A DNA stretch of 64,000 bases from Bacilli bacterium (lineage in GTDB: Bacteria > Bacillota_I > Bacilli_A > RFN20 > CAG-288), in the NCBI GenBank assembly GCA_022652945.1, contig JALCRV010000004.1, forward strand, positions 123,309 to 187,308, given 5' to 3'. The notes under the pieces were generated by a model that saw nothing but the letters and a program-made list of their open reading frames with translations, was not told where the DNA came from and did no database searches. A program made the translations under genes and the position numbers. Within the stretch, counting starts at the first letter, position 1. Every line of letters begins with the position of its first letter. Positions 25,816-33,498 of this stretch are shown piece after piece.

Positions 25816-25854
25816 TTATATTATGAAAACAATGGCAAAACCCCGCTTAATTAA
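25816..25854 (+). pseudogene. possible 3' remnant of an importer ATPase gene
   Basis: Read in frame this segment gives LYYENNGKTPLN followed by a stop, closely similar to the last residues of the 12389 fusion (EENGKTLLN, stop). At DNA level 25 of 30 bases around 25827-25856 match 14201-14230. No further homology is visible upstream, so only a short scar of a lost duplicate would remain. Chance similarity is not excluded. Confidence 0.3.
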
Positions 25855-25860
25855 TTAAGC
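25845..25860. repeat. 16-bp perfect palindrome, possible terminator for the minus-strand MFS gene
   Basis: GCTTAATTAATTAAGC is perfectly self-complementary. On the minus strand it is followed by GGGGTTTTG, so it may weakly terminate the gene at 25902-27494. It is AT-rich and could also be a protein-binding site. Confidence 0.35.
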
Positions 25861-25901
25861 AAGCTTTAAGTCGTTTCTTTTAATCCTTAAAAATCAGTTA
25901 A

Positions 25902-27494
25902 TTAAAAGTCACCAGAAATCAACATATTCCACAGTTCTTTAAAGGACTTGCCCTTTAAAAGATTGCGGTAATAAGAAAGCTCATCAGCTATCGTGGAATC
26001 CAAAATTTTCATTCCTAATTGTTCGACCGGAGCTTTATCATCGGTCAGGATGTACTTAGAAGGAAGGACTTTAACAAAGTTCTGATCGACTTGAGTCATT
26101 ACATTCTTTAAATCGTTTTGAGGAATCTTATCGATGGTTTTTTCTAAAGCCGGCTTACAATCCTGATCAGAAGCAAATAGTTCCACATTGGAAATTCCGT
26201 TAGGCCTAGAAGTATAAACGTAAGAGAAGACGGAAGAAATAGTCCCGCAAAGATAGTCATCGATACTTCCCTCCTCTTCTGCGTACATGTTCATATTCAC
26301 GACCATATTCCCGCCCGGATTAAGATGATTCTTCACCAATGTGAAGAACTCAACCGAGGACATCTGAAAAGGAATGGTGACATCGCGATAGGCATCGACC
26401 ATGATGACATCGTATTTCTTCTTTGTCATGTTTAAAAAGGCTCTTCCATCTTCCACGGTGACATTTACGCTATCGGGTAAAGAGAAATACCTTCTGGCAA
26501 GATCGACAACGCTGGCATCGATCTCCACGCCATCGAAACTGATGTCGGTATAGTACTGCAAGCATTGAGTTGCGAAAGTTCCGGTTCCTAAACCGAGAAT
26601 CAAGCAATCGACTTTCTTTTCTTGAACCCCGGCCATCAAAGGAGAAGCCATCGCATAATCGTAATAGTAACCAGTTAAGCCAGGAGTTTTCATTTTGACC
26701 GACTGGACTCCGAAAAGAACGTTAGTGGAGAAGATGATTTCCGTGTCGTTCTCTTCAACCCTAAGATAGTTATAGACGGATTCGCCTTCGTATTTAATAT
26801 TCTTGTTCCAGTAAGCCACTTTAATCTGAGAAGCAGCGATTCCCGCCGCCATCGCAATCACCATGATAACTGAAGTACGGATGATGAACTTCTTACGGAA
26901 GATAAAATAGGTTAAGCAGATAGCGTAGAGAATCGAGGAAAAGATGACAAAGGTCAAAGAAGTCCCGATATAAGGAATCGTGACAAAAGTCGGTAAGAAG
27001 GTGCCGATGATAGAACCGATCGTATTGAAGGCTTCAACTCGACCGACGATCTTTCCGTTGTCATTTAAGCTTTTTGTAGCGTATTTGATGATATTAGGAG
27101 TGACCATTCCTAAGACTAACAAAGGAAAAACAAAGACAACCAGACAGGATATCAAAGCAGCCCAAATCAGATAGCCGGAGGTCACGAAGGTCGCCAGCAG
27201 CAGAGCGATACCAGAGATAACAAACTTACCACATAAAGGGATGAGCATCGTCCAAGTCGCAGCCGCTAAGAGCCAAATGAATAAAGCATCCGGAGTCTGG
27301 TGTTTATCAGCCATCTTCCCGCCGATGATGTTTCCTAAGGCCATGGCGATCATGATGGTCCCGATTACAATGGTCCAGACAATCTGAGAGGCAGAAAAAT
27401 ATGGAGCCAAGAGACGTGAAGCCCCCAGCTCAATCGCCATCACGGACATACCACAGAAGAAACCGGTTAAGTAATATAGCCATTCTTTCTTCAT
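25902..27494 (-). CDS. membrane-fused spermidine-synthase-like methyltransferase-fold protein
   Basis: A protein of 530 aa. Residues 1-215 form about seven membrane helices of MFS-like type (YYLTGFFCGMSVMAIELGAS, NIIGGKMAD loop). The C-terminal half is a spermidine-synthase-like Rossmann domain: SAM-type glycine loop LILGLGTGTFA, acidic residue in DGVEIDASVVDLARRYF, and VTVEDGRAFL and MVDAYRD motifs. This fused architecture is widespread in bacteria; polyamine synthesis has rarely been shown for it. The family assignment is secure, the reaction is not. The gene is isolated, between the sensor-like gene and the small RNA locus. Confidence 0.85.
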   Translation of the reverse strand: MKKEWLYYLTGFFCGMSVMAIELGASRLLAPYFSASQIVWTIVIGTIMIAMALGNIIGGKMADKHQTPDALFIWLLAAATWTMLIPLCGKFVISGIALLLATFVTSGYLIWAALISCLVVFVFPLLVLGMVTPNIIKYATKSLNDNGKIVGRVEAFNTIGSIIGTFLPTFVTIPYIGTSLTFVIFSSILYAICLTYFIFRKKFIIRTSVIMVIAMAAGIAASQIKVAYWNKNIKYEGESVYNYLRVEENDTEIIFSTNVLFGVQSVKMKTPGLTGYYYDYAMASPLMAGVQEKKVDCLILGLGTGTFATQCLQYYTDISFDGVEIDASVVDLARRYFSLPDSVNVTVEDGRAFLNMTKKKYDVIMVDAYRDVTIPFQMSSVEFFTLVKNHLNPGGNMVVNMNMYAEEEGSIDDYLCGTISSVFSYVYTSRPNGISNVELFASDQDCKPALEKTIDKIPQNDLKNVMTQVDQNFVKVLPSKYILTDDKAPVEQLGMKILDSTIADELSYYRNLLKGKSFKELWNMLISGDF

Positions 27495-27576
27495 AAAGAT
27501 CTCCCTTCAATAAACATAAACTAAATGTATTTTACTCTACTGAAGTCCCTTGTTGCACTTACAATAAAAATATTTC

Positions 27577-27604
27577 TTGCGTCTTATATAAAAAGGTGTA
27601 TATT
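27577..27604 (+). promoter_or_regulatory. promoter of the structured RNA locus
   Basis: TTGCGT (27577-27582), a 16-bp spacer and TATATT (27599-27604) predict a start near 27611, exactly at the 5' base of the first hairpin of the RNA. Confidence 0.5.
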
Positions 27605-27610
27605 AATAAT

Positions 27611-27703
27611 GCTTTCAGCTTCGGTTGAAAGCGCGAGACAAGATAGCGTGCCAAGGTTAACAGTACCTTGGATATAGCCACGTCACTCCTGCCTCTTTTT
27701 TTA
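27611..27703 (+). ncRNA. unassigned ~93-nt structured RNA (small RNA or riboswitch)
   Basis: Three elements in a 310-bp intergenic gap. First, GCTTTCAGC-UUCG-GTTGAAAGC (27611-27632), a 9-bp hairpin capped by UUCG. Second, a purine-rich linker and CCAAGGT/ACCTTGG hairpin (27651-27671). CGTG (27647-27650) and CACG (27679-27682) can extend or enclose it. Third, a U-rich run (27695-27703). A promoter points straight at the first base. No match to a riboswitch or sRNA class that I know could be made by eye; covariance searching would be decisive. It could act in trans or control the GT4 gene 100 nt downstream. Confidence 0.55.
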
Positions 27704-27757
27704 TTCCGTAAACTTGACTGATCTCAATTGTCAGTTTAACCGTTAAAAAAGAAAGCA

Positions 27758-27804
27758 TATAATGTTCTTTATCAGGAGCGTAAAAGATCTACCTCCTGTT
27801 TTTT
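27758..27804 (+). promoter_or_regulatory. -10 box and hairpin-U6 leader immediately before the GT4 start codon
   Basis: TATAAT (27758-27763) predicts a start near 27770. The leader then contains CAGGAG (27773-27778) and CTCCTG (27793-27798), which can pair, followed by T6 directly abutting ATG 27805. There is no ribosome binding site at normal spacing. This looks like an attenuator or a structured start region. Confidence 0.4.
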
Positions 27805-28944
27805 ATGGAAAAGGAAAAAATATATTGGTTTGTCGAGCAACTCGATCATGTCGGCGGGACCGAAATGGTCACTTTAAGCGATATCGATCTCTTGAAAGAT
27901 GATTACGATATCACCATCGTCCTCGATGGAGAAAGAAAAAAAGAAGTTGCTTTTAAATTACCTGAAGGCGTTAAAATAGTCTCTTTAAACATCCCCTCAA
28001 GATACATGGATGTCGAAAGAAACATTGAAAAATACTTAAGCCATTTTCGATATATCTCATTTGTCCTCTATATGATCTATTATGTTTTTTACGGCTTCTT
28101 CAGCCGCTTTTATTTCCGTAAGAAAATTAAAAAGATGACTGAAAAGGATTCCTTGCTGATCGCCGCCAGTCCGATTTCTAGAGCAATAATGCCGCGCGGA
28201 CGAACTGTTTATTTCCATTACCACTTCAATGCGGAACGTCTTTTATCCCCCGAGGAATGGTTCCCTCGCCGTCTAGAAAGAAAGCCTGATAAATATATCT
28301 TTATCACTCAGGCTTCCTTAAAAAAAGCTGAGACCATCAGAGAGTTCCGTAAGATTCCTAAGGCGATGGTCTATAACCTCTCACGTTATACCAAGTATGA
28401 AAATTACTCTTATAAAGGCGGCAAGATAATCTTTATCGGACGTCTAGTCGGTCAAAAGCGTCCGCAATTGCTGGTCCAATCTGCCCAAATCCTAAAAAAC
28501 GATCACATCCCTTTCACTTTAGATATTATCGGGGATGGGCCTTTAAAAGATGAACTGCAAAGCCTCATCGCCAAAAACAATTTAGAAAACGAAGTCAGGC
28601 TTCTCGGCCCGATCAATGATCCTTTAGAGAATATCCGCTCGGCCGATCTGGCCGTCTTCACTTCTTCTTACGAGGGTTATTTGCTCGTTACCGGGGAAGC
28701 CAATTCTCAATCGGTTCCAGTTATTTCCTCTAACTGGGGAGCGGGAGTCAAGGAAGTCGTCGAAGACGGAGTCTCCGGATTTATTATCGACTCCTCAGAT
28801 CCGAAAGCTTACGCCTCTAAGGTCGAGGAATTATTAAATGACAAAGAAAAACTTCTGGCCTTAAAGAAGTCTTCTTATGAATACTTCGTAAAAAGCCACT
28901 CCAAAGAAGCTGTTAAAGAAGCCTGGAAGAAAATCCTCGGTTAA
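27805..28944 (+). CDS. glycosyltransferase family 4 (GT-B fold)
   Basis: A protein of 379 aa. The N-terminal domain begins IYWFVEQLDHVGGTEMV with the donor-side glycine pair, and the C-terminal domain carries IIFIGRLVGQKRPQLLVQSA, LDIIGDGPLKDEL and the nucleotide-sugar binding stretch SYEGYLLVTGEA, where the usual E-x7-E is recognisable. A hydrophobic segment (FVLYMIYYVFYGFF) near residue 95 may sit on the membrane. The likely role is transfer of a sugar onto a lipid or cell-envelope glycan at the inner leaflet. No envelope genes adjoin it. The start lacks a well-placed ribosome binding site, but no better start is visible. Confidence 0.85.
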   Translation: MEKEKIYWFVEQLDHVGGTEMVTLSDIDLLKDDYDITIVLDGERKKEVAFKLPEGVKIVSLNIPSRYMDVERNIEKYLSHFRYISFVLYMIYYVFYGFFSRFYFRKKIKKMTEKDSLLIAASPISRAIMPRGRTVYFHYHFNAERLLSPEEWFPRRLERKPDKYIFITQASLKKAETIREFRKIPKAMVYNLSRYTKYENYSYKGGKIIFIGRLVGQKRPQLLVQSAQILKNDHIPFTLDIIGDGPLKDELQSLIAKNNLENEVRLLGPINDPLENIRSADLAVFTSSYEGYLLVTGEANSQSVPVISSNWGAGVKEVVEDGVSGFIIDSSDPKAYASKVEELLNDKEKLLALKKSSYEYFVKSHSKEAVKEAWKKILG

Positions 28945-28959
28945 AAATCTAAGTTATCT

Positions 28960-30048
28960 TTACGAAGCGATAATATAGCGATCCTTGCCGGCCTTTTTCG
29001 CGCGGTAAAGACTCTTATCAGCTTTAGCGTACAGTTCATTAAAATCAGCGATATTGGTGCCGCTATAGACTACGCAACCGAAGGAAGCGCTGATCTTGAT
29101 TACTTTATCCGCTGCATGGATATTGATATTCTTGACTTGGCTTACCGCTCTATCTAACTCCTGGCAAGCTCTGATTGGAGAATCCACATCGCTGATCCAG
29201 AAAGCGAACTCATCTCCACCTAAACGGAAGACAATATTCCCTCTTTCCCCAAACAAGTCATTGCACATATTCGCAAAACTCAGCAAAGCTTGGTCTCCGA
29301 CCATATGGCCATAGGTATCATTAATTGATTTAAAGTCATCGATATCGGTAATGACAAAGGCTCCCGGAGTTTTCTTTTCAACTAACTCAGTGATCTTCTC
29401 CACCCCAGTCCGGCGGTTATTTAACCCGGTTAAAGGATCCTTGGCGGCTTTTTCTTCTAAGCTGACGGCCGCCTCAATAGTGCGGAACCGATCTTCGTGA
29501 GTGAAGAAATTAACTCCCGTCGCAATCGCAAAATAGAAAGCCAAATCAACCATATCATCCACAAACATTTTCCATTCCTTGGCAAAGTAGCAACAGATCA
29601 CATAAGCGATAACGACTATCACAGAGAAAGTGAAAGTCCGCCAGTGATGATCAAGGATAAAAATCGGAAGGACACATAAAAGAACCATGATCGTAATCGA
29701 AGGCTCACTCGGATCTAAAAAGGTACCTAAAAGAATCCCCAAAGCGAAAATCGCACTCTCAACTCCGTAGAACCAATAAAGGATGTGTTTATGATGATTC
29801 TTCAATCCGAATCGCGCGATTAAATAGAAGACAAGGCTGAAGCCAAAAAGGCTGAGGAATTCCAAGGTAAAGGATGAATATTGATTAATCGAGACTCCGA
29901 CGATAAAGGTCGCGAAAGAAATCAAGGAAGCCCAAAGCAAAAAGGCAACGAAGTTTTGATAGTTCCTTTCGTTGATTCTCTCTTTGGAGATTACGAATCT
30001 CTTCGGGCTTAAGCTCTTTTGGATTCGTTTGAAAAAGTCTCTTTTCAT
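28960..30048 (-). CDS. membrane-bound diguanylate cyclase (GGDEF)
   Basis: A protein of 362 aa. The first ~190 residues hold about six membrane helices with short loops (a MASE-like integral sensor), then a GGDEF domain with DPLTGLNNRRTG, DIDDFKSINDTYGH and the active-site FRLGGDEFAFW near residue 275. All catalytic residues are present, so c-di-GMP synthesis is expected. The RxxD inhibitory site normally five residues before GGDEF is absent (RGNI instead). No PilZ, EAL or c-di-GMP riboswitch is visible in the window. It is convergent with the GT4 gene, only 15 nt apart. Confidence 0.9.
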   Translation of the reverse strand: MKRDFFKRIQKSLSPKRFVISKERINERNYQNFVAFLLWASLISFATFIVGVSINQYSSFTLEFLSLFGFSLVFYLIARFGLKNHHKHILYWFYGVESAIFALGILLGTFLDPSEPSITIMVLLCVLPIFILDHHWRTFTFSVIVVIAYVICCYFAKEWKMFVDDMVDLAFYFAIATGVNFFTHEDRFRTIEAAVSLEEKAAKDPLTGLNNRRTGVEKITELVEKKTPGAFVITDIDDFKSINDTYGHMVGDQALLSFANMCNDLFGERGNIVFRLGGDEFAFWISDVDSPIRACQELDRAVSQVKNINIHAADKVIKISASFGCVVYSGTNIADFNELYAKADKSLYRAKKAGKDRYIIAS

Positions 30049-30100
30049 TCAGGTATCCTGTGTTTGCAACAATTAATTATACTGTTTTCTAATATAAATA

Positions 30101-30181
30101 TATAATATGCCATCAACACACGTGTTTTAAAGAAAGAAAAGAGAGAAAGCTAACAGGTGTAAAGATAACCTATAATATGCC
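30101..30181 (+). promoter_or_regulatory. two identical TATAATATGCC elements 70 bp apart
   Basis: TATAATATGCC occurs at 30101-30111 and 30171-30181 in the gap upstream of the gene at 30193; each contains a perfect -10 hexamer. -35 elements are weak. An ACACGTGT palindrome lies between them (30119-30126). The second is well placed to drive 30193. Confidence 0.35.
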
Positions 30182-30192
30182 TGGAGATTATT

Positions 30193-30918
30193 ATGGATAT
30201 TAACCCGACGCGCAATTTCAATCTTGCTTATATCATCCTCGATTCTGTCTTTATCTTGGTTTTGCTTGCCCTTTTGTTTTTGAAGAAGAAATACCGGACT
30301 CTGCTTTGGTCATTATTTGGAGGAGCGCTTTATTTCTTGGTGGACTTCGGTTACTTCTATCTTATCTCCGGCTCAAGGAAGGTCTTGATAAATGGGACCG
30401 TCCAGGGGGAAGGATATACAGCTCTGATTCTTTTATGGATGTCTTTATCTTACGGAATCACTAACTTCGTCTTTATCTGGCTTTGCCTAGATAAAGATAA
30501 GAACTTAAAAGAATGGTTGATCTTGATTATCGGCTGGTGGCTTATCGCTCCTTCCTTAGCGGCATTAGGAGGAGAAAGAATAATCCAGACGACCAGGACT
30601 ACCGGAAAGTACCACTGGATTATGGCTCTTTTCTTAGTAGTCGGCTATCTATATCTGATTATCCGCAATCTGTTCTTTAAGAAAGAAAAGGTCGATATCT
30701 TGAAGCTGAACTTGATCGGTATTTCTGTTCAGTTCGCTTGGGAAGCCGCTTTATTGATTAATGGAATCCGTCCTCTTGATTCTGCTTCCTTAGTGACTTT
30801 GCTTGTCGATTCTTTATTGGAGACTAACCTCGGGATGCCTTATTTCTACTTTATCCATAAGTACATCTTTGATCAGCCGGAAGAAGAAAAAGAACTCAGT
30901 TTAAATAATCTTAAATAA
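30193..30918 (+). CDS. hypothetical seven-helix membrane protein
   Basis: A protein of 241 aa with about seven membrane helices; examples are IILDSVFILVLLALLFL, SLFGGALYFLVDFGYFYLIS, WLILIIGWWLIAPSLAALGG and ALFLVVGYLYLIIRNLFF. Helices are connected by short loops and the C-tail is acidic (PEEEKEL). A GGAG site lies 7 nt before the ATG. No family is recognised by eye. It precedes the EFR1 gene by 40 nt in the same direction, so the two may form an operon. Confidence 0.7.
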   Translation: MDINPTRNFNLAYIILDSVFILVLLALLFLKKKYRTLLWSLFGGALYFLVDFGYFYLISGSRKVLINGTVQGEGYTALILLWMSLSYGITNFVFIWLCLDKDKNLKEWLILIIGWWLIAPSLAALGGERIIQTTRTTGKYHWIMALFLVVGYLYLIIRNLFFKKEKVDILKLNLIGISVQFAWEAALLINGIRPLDSASLVTLLVDSLLETNLGMPYFYFIHKYIFDQPEEEKELSLNNLK

Positions 30919-30958
30919 CATCTGGTCTATCATAATAAAAAGGAGGAACATAAATCTT

Positions 30959-31696
30959 ATGATTATCTATTTCTCAGGAACCGGGTCAGCCAAATATATC
31001 GCTACCAGCCTTGCCCATCAGACGGGAGAAGGAGTGATTTCTCTTAACGAAAGAATCAAAAAGCACGATACTTCTTCATTAACCTCAGCAGAACCTTGGG
31101 TTTTTGTCTGCCCTATTTACGCTTGGAGAATCCCTTCTATCGTTGAACAGATGATTAAAGACACTCCTTTCTTAGGAAGCAATAAAGCTTATTTTGTTGT
31201 CTCCTGTGGAGGAGGATCAGGAAGCGCTTGTAAGTACATTGAGAAGTTATGTAAAGAAAAGCATTTTGAGTTATTAGGTTTTAAACAGATCATCATGCCG
31301 GAGAATATGATCTGCATGTTCAAAGTTCCCGACAAAGAAGAAGCTGAACAGATTATCAAGAAAGCTGATCCGCTTATTGAAGAACTGGGTAAACAGATAA
31401 TGAAAGAAGAAAAGATCAAATACCGGGCTAAAGGCACCGGTTTTGCTTCTAAGTTCATCAATCCTTTATTTAACCGTTATGAGAATGTAGCTTTAGGTTT
31501 TAAAGCCGATATTAACTGCACCTCCTGCTCCTCCTGCGTTTCAATCTGCCCGATGAATAATATCGTGATTATCGATCATAAGCCTGTCTGGGGCAAAAAT
31601 TGCATTAACTGTTTAGCCTGCATTAATTCCTGCCCCCATCAAGCCATCCAATATAAAAACAAGACGCAAAAAAAGAATCGCTATTTCCTCAAATAA
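30959..31696 (+). CDS. EFR1-family flavodoxin/ferredoxin fusion protein
   Basis: A protein of 245 aa. The N-terminal flavodoxin-like domain begins MIIYFSGTGSAKYIA, with the phosphate-binding loop FSGTGSA and PIYAWRIPSIV. The C-terminal part carries two [4Fe-4S] motifs: CTSCSSCVSICP and CINCLACINSCP. Such proteins move electrons, perhaps from an FMN to iron-sulphur centres, in anaerobes; the physiological partner is unknown. An AGGAGG site lies 12 nt before the ATG. It fits a strictly anaerobic, fermentative lifestyle. Confidence 0.9.
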   Translation: MIIYFSGTGSAKYIATSLAHQTGEGVISLNERIKKHDTSSLTSAEPWVFVCPIYAWRIPSIVEQMIKDTPFLGSNKAYFVVSCGGGSGSACKYIEKLCKEKHFELLGFKQIIMPENMICMFKVPDKEEAEQIIKKADPLIEELGKQIMKEEKIKYRAKGTGFASKFINPLFNRYENVALGFKADINCTSCSSCVSICPMNNIVIIDHKPVWGKNCINCLACINSCPHQAIQYKNKTQKKNRYFLK

Positions 31697-31704
31697 ATAA
31701 TCTT

Positions 31705-31746
31705 CCTAATCTTTTGGAACTATCCAAAAAGCAAAGAAGGGATTAG
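31705..31746 (+). terminator. hairpin after the EFR1 gene
   Basis: The outer stem CTAATC/GATTAG encloses CTTTTGGA-ACTA-TCCAAAAAG. The following sequence is AT-rich (AATAATTT) but lacks a clean T run, so termination is only likely, not certain. Confidence 0.35.
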
Positions 31747-31767
31747 AATAATTTCAAGTAAAAAAGA

Positions 31768-31833
31768 AAGGCGCACATGAAATCCAAAGTTTTGAAAAGC
31801 AGAGAGGCTGCCAATAAACTAAGCGCCTTTTTT
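31768..31833 (+). promoter_or_regulatory. hairpin with U6 in the ECF sigma leader
   Basis: AAGGCGC (31768-31774) and GCGCCTT (31823-31829) pair across 48 nt. That loop itself contains GCAG-AGAG-GCTGC-like pairing. T6 follows (31828-31833). It lies 24 nt upstream of the sigma gene and overlaps a 23-codon reading frame, so it may be an attenuator rather than a simple terminator. Confidence 0.45.
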
Positions 31834-31848
31834 GTATATATATCGTAG
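31777..31848 (+). CDS. possible 23-aa leader peptide
   Basis: ATG 31777 opens MKSKVLKSREAANKLSAFF and ends at TAG 31846-31848, 10 nt before the sigma start codon. The preceding AAGAAAGG could act as ribosome binding site. The frame runs through the hairpin and its U run, so ribosome position could influence folding. Length alone gives little support; this is a candidate only. Confidence 0.25.
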   Translation: MKSKVLKSREAANKLSAFFVYIS

Positions 31849-31857
31849 GGAGCCAAG

Positions 31858-32412
31858 ATGCCAAACGACGAAAAGCGGCTTCTTGATCTGACCCGACAAA
31901 TCCAAAAAGGTAATTTGGATGCTTTTGATGAACTCTATGAGTTAACCAAAAAGACGGTCTATTTTACCGCCCTTTCGATTGTCCACGATCAATCCCTAGC
32001 TCAGGATGTGATGCAGGACACTTACGGAGATTTTTTAAAGAAGATAGCTTCTTTTAAAGGGAGCGAAACCGTCAGCGCTTATCTTGCTAGAGCCGCCCAT
32101 AATAAGGCGATTAATCTAGTGACCAAGCGCGACAAAGAAGTGCTTCTAGATGCCTACGATAACGAAGACATGTACGGAGCGGAAGAGAAGGAAGAAGATG
32201 AAGGAGGGACAATCTTCAAGCTCGCCAAGGAATGTCTAAGCGCAGATGAATACCAAGTGACCATTATGCATGCGGTGAACGAAATGAAGTTCCGTCAGAT
32301 CGCTCAAGCCTTAAATAAGCCGATCGGAACCGTCCTCTGGCTCTACAACAAAGCCATGAAGACCTTGAAAGAAAAGTTAGGAGGTGAGGAAAACGATGAA
32401 GAAGACAAATAA
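31858..32412 (+). CDS. ECF-type RNA polymerase sigma factor
   Basis: A protein of 184 aa with region 2 (FDELYELTKKTVYFTALSIV, DVMQDTYGDFLKKI) and region 4 (ALNKPIGTVLWLYNKAMKTL) in the usual order. The acidic linker between them (NEDMYGAEEKEEDEGG) is longer than typical. AGGGAG lies 5 nt before the ATG. The next gene overlaps it by 17 nt and encodes a single-pass membrane protein, the standard arrangement of an ECF sigma factor with its anti-sigma partner. The signal and target promoters are not evident. Confidence 0.88.
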   Translation: MPNDEKRLLDLTRQIQKGNLDAFDELYELTKKTVYFTALSIVHDQSLAQDVMQDTYGDFLKKIASFKGSETVSAYLARAAHNKAINLVTKRDKEVLLDAYDNEDMYGAEEKEEDEGGTIFKLAKECLSADEYQVTIMHAVNEMKFRQIAQALNKPIGTVLWLYNKAMKTLKEKLGGEENDEEDK

Positions 32413-33487
32413 AGAAATCGAAGAGGATTTGCTTAAAGCTTCCTCCTCGTTTGAAATCCCCGACCTCAAGGAACAAATCAAAAAAGACTATAAGCTTTGG
32501 CTTAATGAACAACCAGTTAAGCCAAAAAAAGCTGAGGCGAAGAAAAAGTGGGTCTACCCGGTGATTCTATCCTCCTCTCTGGCTATGGTCACCTTGCTAG
32601 TCGTCTTCGCCACCCCAGTCAGAGATGCGATCTTTGCTTCCAGCACTTTGCCTAGTTACGATACTTACACCTTGCAGTCGAAGCAACAGCAGGTGGTAGC
32701 TTCCGTCTCCATCGGGGCTTCTTATTTAGCGAGCTCTGAATCGACGACGATCTTAAAACCGGCTCAAACGGAAATCAAAAGCCTGATGAATTCCGCTGAC
32801 CGCCCAGGCCACGAAATGGAAAACCGCGAGGCTTACATCGAGGAAATCAATAATTACATGCCGTCCCTCGAGATTGCTTTAGCCTCCTATAACGCTTCCG
32901 TGGCTTCTTTCCAACCGAGCGCTTCCACTTATAAATACGGCTGGGATGTCTCTCAGACCATGGCGAACGGGGATATAGTCAACCAAAAAATCCATTACGA
33001 TGAAAAAGATGCTGGGGATCAGACTTACGACGTCTCGGGTCTGATGGTCCATGACGATAATCTTTCTTTCCCCTTCTCGATAAAGAGAACGGAAAATAAT
33101 GCGGATTACTTCATTTCCGCTTCGGTCACTCCTCAAAATGACACTTCTAAGTCGGTTACTTTAACGGAAATGAAAGATGATCGTCGGCCAGATATGCCTG
33201 AAGCGCATAAGATTCTGATGACTTATAAGTCCAATGAAAGAACCGATACGATTGAGATGTGCTTAGGTAAACATGAAGGCAATCCTACGGCGGAAACCAG
33301 AATTCTAGAAGGTGATCGTCCTTTAGATTTCATCGTTGAGCAAAAGGGTGCATCTTTCAATGTCTTCTCCTCGCACGGTGCGGATGATATGGGAAGGTTC
33401 TTTATTACGATTGAGTCCGATTCGACCGGGGCGACTTATTATAATTACCACAACAACGAATTCTCTTTAAAAAAGCAGAGATCATAA
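32396..33487 (+). CDS. single-pass membrane protein, probable anti-sigma factor
   Basis: ATG 32396 is chosen because AGGAGG ends 11 nt upstream; an in-frame GTG at 32384 overlaps that site and is rejected. The 363-aa product has ~45 cytoplasmic residues (KEIEEDLLKASSSFEIPDLK), one membrane helix (VYPVILSSSLAMVTLLVVFA), and a large exported domain of ~290 residues without cysteine-rich or enzymatic motifs. Overlap with the ECF sigma gene makes an anti-sigma role the best explanation. The N-terminal segment lacks the HxxxCxxC zinc motif of ZAS-type anti-sigmas, so it would be of another class. Confidence 0.7.
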   Translation: MKKTNKEIEEDLLKASSSFEIPDLKEQIKKDYKLWLNEQPVKPKKAEAKKKWVYPVILSSSLAMVTLLVVFATPVRDAIFASSTLPSYDTYTLQSKQQQVVASVSIGASYLASSESTTILKPAQTEIKSLMNSADRPGHEMENREAYIEEINNYMPSLEIALASYNASVASFQPSASTYKYGWDVSQTMANGDIVNQKIHYDEKDAGDQTYDVSGLMVHDDNLSFPFSIKRTENNADYFISASVTPQNDTSKSVTLTEMKDDRRPDMPEAHKILMTYKSNERTDTIEMCLGKHEGNPTAETRILEGDRPLDFIVEQKGASFNVFSSHGADDMGRFFITIESDSTGATYYNYHNNEFSLKKQRS

Positions 33488-33498
33488 AAGTCAGGAGT

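Noticed and set aside
27611..27703. yybP-ykoY, preQ1, TPP, SRP or 6S RNA
   Set aside because: None of their conserved core sequences is present on either strand.
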